DNA of 64,000 nucleotides from Salinimicrobium sp963709775 (lineage in GTDB: Bacteria > Bacteroidota > Bacteroidia > Flavobacteriales > Flavobacteriaceae): NCBI GenBank assembly GCA_963709775.1, contig CAVPXS010000018.1:322245-386244 (forward strand). Reading direction: 5' to 3'. Every line of letters starts with the position of its first letter. Position 1 is the stretch's first letter. Under the pieces are notes generated by a model that saw only the letters and a list, made by a program, of their open reading frames with translations, did no database searches and was not told the DNA's origin. A program made the position numbers and the translations under genes. Positions 54,355 to 63,293 of the stretch are shown here, in pieces.

Positions 54355-55218
54355 TCAGGCAAATTGATTTATTGCTCTTGAATATTTAGAGCTGAAATTT
54401 TTCTTCAACTGGTCTACAAAAAGGTTTCTGTTTCGACCAATGTTGAGTCCCGATAAATAAAAACTCCCACTTCCAATAAGCCAGAACATTTTATCTACAG
54501 CATAGGATGTGACGTTGTTTTCCTTAGCGATTCGATCGATTACTTTCAAGGTCTCGTAATCAGATTTAGCAGCTGAAGTTGTCTTAGCAATTAAACCTAA
54601 TTCCTTAAAAATGTATTTTAAATGCACATCTGGTTTTCCATATTCTGAAAAGCCCAATTCTTTGAGAAAATCACAGGCGAGCGGAAAGCCGATACCGGAG
54701 ATCTCATAGCTTATCATCAACGGTAAAGCCGGTTTGGCCCTGGAATCTTTGGAGAAAAAATCGGTCCAGTTATAGAAATCAGCTGCGGTATCAAACCTCT
54801 TCAAAAAATGTGCAGCATCGATAACTGTCTTGCAGTAAAGGGGCCAAATACTCCTGCTTGTTCGTCTTATCTGCCCTTTAGGGTTCAAAATTTTAATGAT
54901 ATTTTCCAGAAGTTTCTCATCTTCACCCTGCGCGTAACGGCTTGAAAATTTATGAGGGTCAAATTCTTTCAAAACTTTTCCCAGGTTATCGAAACCATTT
55001 ATAGAACCACCAATTACTTTGGTGCTCATCTGCTTGTTTTGAGCAGATTCACACAATCTTTTGTAGATCAATTTTAGATCATTTGGCTTTTTTTCTTTGA
55101 CAACGAAATGTTCTTCGAGCATTGAGGAATGAACACCTTCAAAGGAAAGTAAGAATTCATATGCCCTTTGGTAAAGCTCTTTGTCACTCATAGAAGATTT
55201 TTTGTTTTGATCTGGCAT
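54355..55218 (-). CDS. HhH-GPD-like DNA glycosylase-related protein
   Basis: The 287-residue soluble protein has a C-terminal half resembling the base-excision HhH-GPD fold: the hairpin SGIGFPLACDFLKELGFSEY (about 173-192), then KPDVHLKYIFKELGL with an Asp at the catalytic position, and a closing helix (NNVTSYAVDKMFWLIGSGSF). The N-terminal half is helical and unfamiliar. By analogy it may excise modified bases, but the substrate is not predictable. It starts 8 bp after the membrane gene at 55227-56025, so they form an operon. Confidence 0.6.
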   Translation of the reverse strand: MPDQNKKSSMSDKELYQRAYEFLLSFEGVHSSMLEEHFVVKEKKPNDLKLIYKRLCESAQNKQMSTKVIGGSINGFDNLGKVLKEFDPHKFSSRYAQGEDEKLLENIIKILNPKGQIRRTSRSIWPLYCKTVIDAAHFLKRFDTAADFYNWTDFFSKDSRAKPALPLMISYEISGIGFPLACDFLKELGFSEYGKPDVHLKYIFKELGLIAKTTSAAKSDYETLKVIDRIAKENNVTSYAVDKMFWLIGSGSFYLSGLNIGRNRNLFVDQLKKNFSSKYSRAINQFA

Positions 55219-55226
55219 GCTGTGGT

Positions 55227-56025
55227 TTATTTCGGTGTTTCAGTTATACCCTTAAGTTTAAAATTTTCATCCCACCTGGTGATCATCTTTAATTTGTGCA
55301 TTTGGTAATCATCAGTGATTTTCTTTTTAAAGCCGTAGGTCATGTTGTAAGTCACCAAATAGTCTCCGTTACTTTGGGGGATTATTGAAACTCTCCCAGT
55401 CTATTTTTACAGTAGAGTAGGGGTATTTGCCATGCCTATCCCTGGCGATTTTAAGGATTTGACTGTGCGTTGGGTTTTTCGAGCTATACCAATGATCAAC
55501 CCGCGGACTCAAGAAATTGGGTAACTTTTCAATTTGATTGCTGTTCATGGACTGATAGTAATCAGCAACGATTTCCTTGAGCTGCTCTTCCGGTGTTTTT
55601 GCAACAAGCTTCAGAGGAAAAAGCAAAACTGTAAATGGTCATTATTATTGCCAGTAAACCGACAGCAGCCAGTCCAAGGATCTTTGGATTGAATTTCTGA
55701 AAACCTTTTTCTGGTGCAGGTTTTGTCGCTTGAGTGGATGTTTTCTCTTTATAGTCGTCAGTTTTTGGTCCTAACTTGAGGAGATGGTTAGGATAAGTCT
55801 CATGTTTTATTTCAAAATTCCTTAGGTAATAAGTGAACAGATACCTGTACTTGCATTCTTCAAGCTTTAGGAAACTTAGTTTTGTAGGATTAGATGGTGA
55901 TCCCCCGAATAACCAATTAGAACAAAAACAGGAGTTTCTTCGTTTATCTTTTTAAATCTTAGTTCTTGGTTTGGCTTTAAACCTTTAACCTTATTATCTA
56001 TAGCAGAAGATGATGCAACATTCAT
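55227..56025 (-). CDS. Single-TM protein with NTF2-like C-terminus, three length breaks
   Basis: From ATG 56025 the frame reads MNVASSSAIDNKVKGLKPNQ and passes VFVLIGYSG. Adding one G at GGGGG (55902-55906) gives GGSPSNPTKLSFLKLEECKY. Dropping one T at 55625-55628 joins the TM segment (ILGLAAVGLLAIIMTIYS) to LLFPLKLVAKTPEEQLKEIV. Dropping one G at 55395-55397 joins STVKIDW to RVSIIPQSNGDYLVTYNMTY. The result is 266 codons. The C-terminal part (ADYYQSMNSNQIEKLPNFLS) resembles NTF2-like domains. A single cytosolic-tail TM protein is inferred; the family is not recognised. Confidence 0.55.
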
Positions 56026-56039
56026 TGATAGTTTTTATC

Positions 56040-56837
56040 ATGCAATACGACTGGACAAAACCAAATGAAACTCTGGAAACCATTAGATCAAATATATTGG
56101 TCTCAATGAAAGTTGAAGAAAATTGGTATGCTGGATATCGACGAATGCATTCGGCTTGTTCTAGGGGTATTCGAGTTTTAGCAATTGTTTTATTCGCTTT
56201 TGGAATTTTATGGCCAATTATAAGTGCCGATATAAAAATTACAGATAATCCTAAATTTGACATCGGTTATTTAAGTCTAGCAATTGGTGGTCTTTTTCTA
56301 CTTATAGATAAATATTTGGGTATTTCTTCTGGCTATGTTAGATTTTACATTGCAGAACTTGACATAAAAAAGAACACCCAAGATTTTATAGAGAACTGGG
56401 ATATCGAAACAGCCAAATCAAGCATTCCTATGACCACAGAAAACGTATTGGCTTTATTGTATATTGTAAAGCAATTTAGACAATCGGTTTTTACAACTAT
56501 ACAAGTTGAAACTGGGGCCTGGGCTACAGAATTTCAGACACAAACAGGTGAACTCTATGAACTGTTTAAGCAAAAGCAAAGTGAAGACACAAAACCAGTT
56601 AATATATCTGTAACTGTTGAAAACTATTCTGGATATTCAGACATAGAAGTTGGAATTGACAATGAAGCGTCCTTAAAACTTGGAACGCTAACTTCCATAA
56701 TTTTTAGAAATGTTTCGATTCAACCACATTTAATTAAAATCAAGGCAACTAAAACAGATAAGACCATTGTGACTTTTTCTAAGAATGTAGATGTGAATTT
56801 AGGTAAGCCTACCGAGGTGACCCTTACTTTACCGTAA
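56040..56837 (+). CDS. SLATT-like two-TM membrane protein
   Basis: From ATG 56040 (MQYDWTKPNETLETIRSNIL) the protein has an N-terminal helix with ENWYAGYRRMHSACSRGIRV, two TM helices (LAIVLFAFGILWPIISA; IGYLSLAIGGLFLLIDKYLG), a cytosolic helical region and a C-terminal beta module (VNISVTVENYSGYSDIEVGI). The helix-TM-TM-helix layout matches SLATT proteins, predicted pore-forming effectors of nucleotide-triggered defence. An ATG at 56010 is in frame but would overlap the divergent gene. SLOG or cyclase partners were not seen next to it. Confidence 0.6.
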   Translation: MQYDWTKPNETLETIRSNILVSMKVEENWYAGYRRMHSACSRGIRVLAIVLFAFGILWPIISADIKITDNPKFDIGYLSLAIGGLFLLIDKYLGISSGYVRFYIAELDIKKNTQDFIENWDIETAKSSIPMTTENVLALLYIVKQFRQSVFTTIQVETGAWATEFQTQTGELYELFKQKQSEDTKPVNISVTVENYSGYSDIEVGIDNEASLKLGTLTSIIFRNVSIQPHLIKIKATKTDKTIVTFSKNVDVNLGKPTEVTLTLP

Positions 56838-57526
56838 TAAAAGCCCTTGAGTTTAGTCAATTTACTTCTAAGCTTGATTATTATCTAATCTCAAATAAGA
56901 TTGACATGAACGAAAAGTACGAAAGAACATACATGAAGTATATCAAGACATTAAAAAAACCTTAATATTTGGAGGCGTATGGCCAATTGACTTCAGGGGT
57001 TATTAATTTTTTTAAGAGTAATTTCAAATTAGCCGCTTGTTTATAACATCATTTGCCGGAACCTTAGGAAAATATGACTGACTCAACAATAACAGAAATG
57101 CGGCTTTTATAGAAACACTATCCCTCACGTGAATAGGCTCATTAACCTTCCTACAAAAGCAAGTGATGTTCGGAATGCATGGAGACGTTTGAATAAAATT
57201 ATATAGCTTTAAAGCTCATAAAATCGATTCTGGAGTAATACTTAAATCTTATGAAGATAGAGAAAATATGATAGGTTCTATAGACCTTACTTAAGAAAAT
57301 GGTTGAGAAAAGAAGAATAGGCAAAGTACAATGCGTAAAATGGGCAAAAGGCATTGTGTTTTGCTTATAATTTTATTTCATAATAAATACTACTTTAAAT
57401 ATACATTTTAGTCCTAAACCATACTCTAACGTGTTAATTCCTACATTATTATGGTGTATATTTATTGTGTTTTAACATCTCTTAATTCGTGCCTTAAAAA
57501 TTATTCATCAAACTAAGCCAGATAAC
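56838..57526. other. AT-rich stretch without a supportable gene
   Basis: Only short broken reading traces are visible, such as a 32-codon + strand segment near 57110-57210 containing RLINLPTKASDVRNAWRRLN and a 19-codon frame near 56907. It looks like decayed coding sequence; no RNA gene or terminator was recognised. Confidence 0.5.
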
Positions 57527-59131
57527 ATGTTTGATAATTCACTAGAGACGATTATTTTCCTTGCTGCGTGCCATTTGATTACACTTTTTATTTTATTTCT
57601 AACAATTACAATTATTATTTACAAAGTTTTTTTAGGAAAAAAATCCCTAAACAGAAAAGAAAAATTTATTGCCGTTGGAATAAGTTCGTTACTTTTTCCT
57701 GTTACTCTTCAAAATGCATTGGTTTATCCCTTTGCCACGCTAATTTTTAATCTTCAACAATTATTTTTTGCTGCCCAACAATATTACCAGGCAGACTATA
57801 ATAAAGAACTCATTGAAAAACTTATTCAATCACCACCAGATATCAAGGTAACTGTAGCGGATGTTGTTCAGAATTTTCCGCTTGCTCCCTTTTTGGGATA
57901 CATTGCATGTTGTATAATTTTTTATGTTTTATTACTGATATTAAAAAGGAAAAGTTTATCTGAAAGCATAACTGTAAATAGCTTTAATTTTACATTTCTG
58001 TTTAACCTTTTTATATATGGATTGCTTTTATTCAGTTTATTTCTTGTGACCAGCGTTTTTGTAACCATTCCTTATTTCAATGAAATACGTAAGCCAAGTG
58101 TATTTACAAAAGCCCGCATTGATTCTGTAATGAGCAATATGATAAATTCGAAAGATTCATTAATACTTTCAGATATATCAAAAAAATCTCCTTTTCTAAA
58201 TATCTCAATTAAGGATTCCTTATTGAAAATTGATAATCTGGAAACATTATATACAAATACCAAAAACTACCAGCAAGAAATTGATAAATATATCAAAACC
58301 TTACAAGAGGAAAACGACCGTTTCAAAACGCATCGTGAGAGCGCATTAAATACAGGAATTAATTTTGCAAAAAATTACCCGCAAAAGGAAAATCAAGCAA
58401 AAATAAAATTATTAATCAATTTTGATAACCAATCACAATCATTAATTACAGATCGGTTAAATTTATTTCTTAGTACTGAATCAGCTTTTGAATTTTTTAT
58501 TAAATCATCAAAATCAAGTTTCCTCGATTTCAAACAAAATATAGCATATATAGATCGGGTAAATGCATATGAGTGGAAACGGGCTTTCGAGAACATAGTA
58601 TATTTAATAAGGTCGGTGCAAGACCAGAGAATGAAAATAGATTCTACAATTAATTTTAACGAGATGAGTTTCTCAGTCAATTTGTCAGATCCCGTTTTTT
58701 CGCGCTATCCCGAAATCTCCGATAATAACGCATCAAATTTGTTACCTAGTTCTAATAACAAAGACGGATCTGATTGGGGTTTCCTTGGGTTAATATCGAA
58801 ATACCTAATACAAACGCAGTCTACAGAACTTGTTTTACTTATCGGCATGTTTGGTTTCGGCTTGCTTGGTGCATCAATTTTATCTTTTGAAAAATTGACC
58901 AGCTTTAAGGATGTATTATCCGTGCCCGTCATTAAAAATTTTGGGAATGTACTCATAAGAGGATTTGGGGCTGCGCTTATTGTTTATATGGCTATTAAAG
59001 CTGGGTTAACCATATTTACTGCTGGGACATCGGCAGACGCCAATGGATATATGCTACTCCTCACTTGTTTTGCTGCTGCCGCCTATAGTGATAAGATATG
59101 GGATAAACTTAAAGAATGGATTTCTAAATAA
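57527..59131 (+). CDS. Large multi-pass membrane protein with coiled-coil domain, unknown function
   Basis: The 534-residue protein has four N-terminal TM helices (about 10-32, 48-75, 118-140, 156-182), a long hydrophilic helical domain (about 185-425, with KNYQQEIDKYIKTLQEENDR), and three C-terminal TM helices starting at LVLLIGMFGFGLLGASILSF and ending NGYMLLLTCFAAAAYSDKIW. The G-rich C-terminal TM block recalls channel-like modules seen on some bacterial conflict proteins, but this is only an impression. The sequence is AT-rich compared with the rest of the window. Monocistronic. Confidence 0.7.
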   Translation: MFDNSLETIIFLAACHLITLFILFLTITIIIYKVFLGKKSLNRKEKFIAVGISSLLFPVTLQNALVYPFATLIFNLQQLFFAAQQYYQADYNKELIEKLIQSPPDIKVTVADVVQNFPLAPFLGYIACCIIFYVLLLILKRKSLSESITVNSFNFTFLFNLFIYGLLLFSLFLVTSVFVTIPYFNEIRKPSVFTKARIDSVMSNMINSKDSLILSDISKKSPFLNISIKDSLLKIDNLETLYTNTKNYQQEIDKYIKTLQEENDRFKTHRESALNTGINFAKNYPQKENQAKIKLLINFDNQSQSLITDRLNLFLSTESAFEFFIKSSKSSFLDFKQNIAYIDRVNAYEWKRAFENIVYLIRSVQDQRMKIDSTINFNEMSFSVNLSDPVFSRYPEISDNNASNLLPSSNNKDGSDWGFLGLISKYLIQTQSTELVLLIGMFGFGLLGASILSFEKLTSFKDVLSVPVIKNFGNVLIRGFGAALIVYMAIKAGLTIFTAGTSADANGYMLLLTCFAAAAYSDKIWDKLKEWISK

Positions 59132-59190
59132 TTCAAAATTACTATGATACTCCCGATCTGTAAGACAGCTTCAAGGTCTTGTTTAGTTTA

Positions 59191-59310
59191 TTATGATGCT
59201 ATCTTCTTAGCGGCATAAACATAATGTGCTGGCACTTTTCCTATTTCGGTGTGCCTTCTTTTGGTATTGTAAATTTCGATGTATTCGTTTACCATTTGAT
59301 ATAAGGCGTT
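59191..59310 (-). mobile_element. IS3-family transposase relic (OrfB C-terminus)
   Basis: The minus strand reads NALYQMVNEYIEIYNTKRRH and TEIGKVPAHYVYAAKKIAS followed by a stop. This is the conserved C-terminal tail of IS3-type OrfB transposases (YN..R.H....PA). The DDE core is absent, so it is a fragment. It lies at the border between the accessory island and the conjugation genes. Confidence 0.75.
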
Positions 59311-59444
59311 AAAAAGAAAAACTTAAAAAATTAACGAATATTTACTCGAACCATTTTCTTAAAATTTTTGAGAATTCGGAAATTGATACCTTAAGAATAA
59401 CCTTTAAATTGACGAACACTACTTCAAATAATTCTCTCATCTCT

Positions 59445-60079
59445 TCATTTTTTTGTCTGTAACCCACCTAAGACGGACAAGGCAAGCGCAAGTACATTTT
59501 CATCCTCGGTAAGATGCTGCGCTTCATCCCTATTGGACAGAAAACCCAATTCCACCAATACCGTAGGACAATAATCCACCGTTTCCCTAAGCACTTGAAA
59601 GTTGGCAAACTTCACGCCTCTGCTTTTAAACCCGATGTTCTGCCTTAATCCTTTTTGAAGTTGGTATGCCAATAGAATGGATTCTTGCAGATATTCTCCA
59701 TATCTCGGCACATAGACTTCCACCCCTTTCGCACTTGGATTGTCAGAATGATTGCAATGCAGGGAAACAAACAAATCGGCATTTAACTTCTTGGCCAATA
59801 ATGCCCTATCCCCCAAGGAAATCAGCGTATCGGTATTTCGGGTAAGGTAGATTTCAAATGACTCCCCAAATATGCTTTTATTGAGGCTTACCATTTCCTT
59901 GGCGATTTTGAGCACCATATCCTTTTCCTGAATCCCATTGATTCCGATTGCACCGGAATCTGCTCCCCCATGCCCAGGGTCGATTACGATGACAGTTTTT
60001 CAACATCATTTTGATGTCCAAAAAAGTCCAATGGAATCAACCACAAAACGAGAACCAATAAAGTGAGCAAACGAACCAT
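59445..60079 (-). CDS. N-acetylmuramoyl-L-alanine amidase (Amidase_3), frameshifted
   Basis: The catalytic domain shows the zinc ligands and acid: His in VIDPGHGGADSGA, Glu in INGIQEKDMVL, His in FVSLHCNHSDN and Glu in TVLVELGFLSN. A signal peptide (MVRLLTLLVLVLWLIPLDFF from ATG 60079) lies in another frame. Adding one A to AAAAA at 59996-60000 joins GHQNDVEK to TVIVIDPGHGG and gives exactly 212 codons. The enzyme cuts peptidoglycan stem peptides, probably opening the wall for the conjugation apparatus. It is divergent from the tra genes, with about 215 bp between. Confidence 0.85.
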
Positions 60080-60253
60080 AAAATTTTCTTTGACTACACA
60101 ATTTTCAAAGAATCGATTCAATCCCTAAGAATCTTCCAAAGTTTAACAGGATTTCAAGTTAAAGTTTGGGGATTTTCTTCCCTCCGCTTCCTTTCATAAT
60201 AGATTTCGCAAAGTTTATTCATCAAGTCCTAGCGGACGGCATATTATGAGCAG

Positions 60254-60291
60254 CTGTTCGGCGGATAATTATTAAATCAAAAAACGAACAG
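60254..60291. promoter_or_regulatory. Inverted repeat at the traE translation start
   Basis: CTGTTCG (60254-60260) and CGAACAG (60285-60291) form a perfect 7-bp inverted repeat with a 24-nt AT-rich loop, ending 2 nt before the ATG at 60294. It could be an operator or an mRNA hairpin that hides the start. Confidence 0.4.
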
Positions 60292-60293
60292 TT

Positions 60294-60581
60294 ATGAAAA
60301 AATCAATTCCTATGTTGATCGGGTCGCTGCTTACTGCTGCACCCGCCTTTGCGCAAATCGGTGGTATCGAGGATTCGGTAAACGATGTTTCCGATACCAT
60401 CAGGACCATCTTCCCGATTATCCTCGGTGTCATCTTCCTAATCGGTTTCCTGTTCAATGCAGGGCATTTCTTTGGGGAAAATGCCGACCTCAAAAAAGGG
60501 ATTACCCGTGTTCTTATTTTCGTTCTTATTGCAGGTGCGGTAGTCGGCATCTTTACCTACCTGATCTCAATCGTAGTCTAA
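60294..60581 (+). CDS. traE: Conjugative transposon protein TraE (DUF4134)
   Basis: The 95-residue protein has a signal peptide ending PAFAQ. Two TM helices follow (FPIILGVIFLIGFLFNAGHF; GITRVLIFVLIAGAVVGIFT), as in the DUF4134/TraE family, a VirB2-like pilin or channel subunit of Bacteroidetes conjugation systems. It is the first gene of the tra run and lies 33 bp before traF. Confidence 0.85.
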   Translation: MKKSIPMLIGSLLTAAPAFAQIGGIEDSVNDVSDTIRTIFPIILGVIFLIGFLFNAGHFFGENADLKKGITRVLIFVLIAGAVVGIFTYLISIVV

Positions 60582-60614
60582 TGAACCCTCATTTAGGGTA
60601 ATAATCCGAGCACT

Positions 60615-60899
60615 ATGAAAAAATTCGAGGTCTATAAAAACATCAGAAAACGGGCGGTCATTTTCGGGCTGCCCATTTCGCTGTTCGCATTAATGATGAT
60701 TTCCATAATCGCTTCGCTTTTGGTCATCATCTTCTCATTCAGCTTCGGGATCATTATCGGGGTGTTGGTATTCAATTCAGCCTTGTTCATCGCTTTGACA
60801 CGAATGGCGAACAATCCGCAACTTTTCCAAACGGTAAAAGCTTTCCCAAACATCATCAGCAACAAAAGAAACTCCGGCTTCGACTATGAAGAAGATTAA
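60615..60899 (+). CDS. traF: Conjugative transposon protein TraF (DUF4133)
   Basis: The 94-residue protein has two closely spaced TM helices (IFGLPISLFALMMISIIASL; IIFSFSFGIIIGVLVFNSAL) in the first two thirds and a polar tail, the VirB3-like DUF4133 layout. Its stop overlaps the start of the TraG ATPase gene by 14 nt, so they are translationally coupled. Confidence 0.85.
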   Translation: MKKFEVYKNIRKRAVIFGLPISLFALMMISIIASLLVIIFSFSFGIIIGVLVFNSALFIALTRMANNPQLFQTVKAFPNIISNKRNSGFDYEED

Positions 60900-63282
60900 C
60901 CTATCGGCATACCGACCTATCACGGATATCCGGGACAATATCATATTTGCCAAAAATGGTAATGTGGTGCTATGCTATGAAGGGATATTGCCAGAAATCT
61001 ATTCCCTTTCCGAAAAGGATTTTGAGGATATACATGGGGCGTGGTTTCAGGCATTGAAATCGTTGCCCGTGGGATGCGTGGTACATAAACAGGACATCTA
61101 TCTAAAGAAGTCCTATTCCTCGAATCAATTACCCAACACTACTTTTTTGGAAAAGGCGACCCACGACCATTTTAAGGGGCGTGAGTATATGGAACATAGA
61201 TGCTTCCTATTTTTTGTCCTGACCAAAAATAAGGCATTGAACAATCCCAAGTATGTCAATCCGTTCCGGAAGGTTTCCAAGGATATCGTGCAGAAACTGG
61301 ATGATACCGTGAACAGCTTTATCGGTTCGGTCAACGATTCGGTGTCCTTCATCAACAACAGCCGTAAGATGGAATTTGTTCCCCTTAAACCAAATGAAAT
61401 CCAAAGTCTGACAAGCGGATATTTCAATGGCTTCAGTAAAGGATTTGATACCGATATCCTTTTGGAAAAGAAAAACGTCAATATCGGTGAGAACTATTTT
61501 GATGCCCTGGCCATCAATAGCGAACTATGCTTTGGCGAAAGTGTACAGAGTAGTAAGACGAACGAACGGTTTACCTCGGATGATTTTGTTTTCCATCAAG
61601 GCTTTATCGATGGTTTGGGATTGACCATGAACGAGAACCACATCGTCAATCAAATAATATATCTGGACGATAAGCAGAAATGGCGCAAGTTGCTGGACAA
61701 GAAAATCGAGGAACTGAACAAGAGTTCCAATTTTGGTTCCCAGAACAAAGTGGTCCTTGGCAAAATCCAGCATATTCTTGACCAGATCAATGCGGATGAC
61801 AATGCCCGGATTATCCGTGGCCATTTGAACATCGTCTTTTGGGCCCGGGAAGCCCGAGAGCTAAGTAAAATAGCTTCCAAGATAAAAACCGAGTTCAAGG
61901 AACTGGACATTATCCCCTACTATCCAAGGGGCGAGGAACGGAAGAATTATATCCTGAACAGCTACTGCTGTTTTTCATCCAACTTCTCGAATGCCGATTT
62001 GTACGTAACGGATTTGAAACATGCCCTTTGCCTGTTCATCAATAATACCAATTATAAGTCCGATGCTACCGGAATCATCTTTAACGACCGCGAACATAAC
62101 ATTCCGGTCCTGAAGGATGTTTGGGACGAACGCAAGAAACGCATCAAGGCAAGGAACTTTGCCATCTTCGCTCCGACCGGGGAAGGGAAATCCTTTTTGG
62201 CCAATAACATCCTTCGCCAATATTTTGAAAGTGGTGTTCGCCTGGTCATTATCGACCTTGGTGGATCCTACACCAAATTTGCCAAGTTATATCCCAAAAA
62301 ATATACCGTTCTCAGGTACGAGAGCGGTAAGAACCTCGGAATCAATCCCTTTTACATAAGTAGTCGAAAGGACCTGACACCGGAACGTTTGGAAGACTTA
62401 TCAGTTTTCCTATTTGAATTGTTCGCTTCCGATTTAAAAGTAACCAAGGCTCAATCCGTATCGGTCAAAAAAATACTGCGCCATTATTATGAAAGTACGG
62501 ATGAAAATCACTCATTGGACGGTTTTTATCATTTCATCGAAAACAATCAGAAAGACCTTTTATCAAATCTCAAAATCCATCCTGACTACTTCAATGTTAC
62601 GAGCTTTTTGCACGTAATGTCGGAGTATGTGGGCGATGGTCTATACAGCTTCCTGTTTGAAGTAAGCGAAGACCAGACCTATAAAATCGAGGACAAGCGA
62701 TTGATAGTCTTTGAACTGGACGAAGTAAAGGACAATAAGGAAATCCTCTCCGTAATGCTCAAATTGATAAAGTCGGCCATCCAAAGAACGATTTGGAAAA
62801 ACAAGGCCGAAAAAGGCATCATCCTGTTCGACGAGTTTGCCAAGCAGTTGAAATTTGAAAATGTCTTGGAAAGTGTGGAGTTCTATTATCAGGCTATCCG
62901 AAAGCAGAACGGGGCCATCGGGATTATTCTTCAATCCATCAATCAGCTGCCTAACAACTCGACATCCGCAAGCATATTGGAAAACACCCAGGTAATCTAT
63001 AGCCTGAACAATGAAAAGGGATATGCCGAGCTGGTCAAACGGCTCAACCTTTCAAGCCACGACCTGAACCAATTAAAATCGATTAAGAACAATCTATCCG
63101 GGCCACGCAAGTACACCGAAATGTTCATCAAGATCGGTAAGGAAAGTAACATATTTCGCCTTGAAGTCCCGAAGGAAGTCTATGCCGCCTATCTCACGGA
63201 TGGAACGGAAAACGAAGAAATAATGAAACTCTACGAGAAACATCAGGATATGGAAAAAGCGATCACGGAATATTCATCTTAA
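60886..63282 (+). CDS. traG: Conjugation ATPase TraG (VirB4-like)
   Basis: The 798-residue ATPase has an N-terminal VirB4-like domain (PITDIRDNIIFAKNGNVVLC; YDKRHMEH-type region around 90-110) and the P-loop FAPTGEGKSFLANNILRQYF (about 424-443). Walker B is GIILFDEFAKQL (about 644-655), followed by SVEFYYQAIRKQNGAIGIIL. It powers pilus assembly and DNA transfer in type IV secretion. The length matches family members. It follows traF and precedes the TraI-like gene by 11 bp. Confidence 0.93.
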   Translation: MKKINLSAYRPITDIRDNIIFAKNGNVVLCYEGILPEIYSLSEKDFEDIHGAWFQALKSLPVGCVVHKQDIYLKKSYSSNQLPNTTFLEKATHDHFKGREYMEHRCFLFFVLTKNKALNNPKYVNPFRKVSKDIVQKLDDTVNSFIGSVNDSVSFINNSRKMEFVPLKPNEIQSLTSGYFNGFSKGFDTDILLEKKNVNIGENYFDALAINSELCFGESVQSSKTNERFTSDDFVFHQGFIDGLGLTMNENHIVNQIIYLDDKQKWRKLLDKKIEELNKSSNFGSQNKVVLGKIQHILDQINADDNARIIRGHLNIVFWAREARELSKIASKIKTEFKELDIIPYYPRGEERKNYILNSYCCFSSNFSNADLYVTDLKHALCLFINNTNYKSDATGIIFNDREHNIPVLKDVWDERKKRIKARNFAIFAPTGEGKSFLANNILRQYFESGVRLVIIDLGGSYTKFAKLYPKKYTVLRYESGKNLGINPFYISSRKDLTPERLEDLSVFLFELFASDLKVTKAQSVSVKKILRHYYESTDENHSLDGFYHFIENNQKDLLSNLKIHPDYFNVTSFLHVMSEYVGDGLYSFLFEVSEDQTYKIEDKRLIVFELDEVKDNKEILSVMLKLIKSAIQRTIWKNKAEKGIILFDEFAKQLKFENVLESVEFYYQAIRKQNGAIGIILQSINQLPNNSTSASILENTQVIYSLNNEKGYAELVKRLNLSSHDLNQLKSIKNNLSGPRKYTEMFIKIGKESNIFRLEVPKEVYAAYLTDGTENEEIMKLYEKHQDMEKAITEYSS

Positions 63283-63293
63283 ATCAAAACGCT

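Noticed and set aside
57110..57210. Reading trace RLINLPTKASDVRNAWRRLN as a gene
   Set aside because: Only about 32 open codons, stops on both sides and no recognisable family; treated as decayed sequence.
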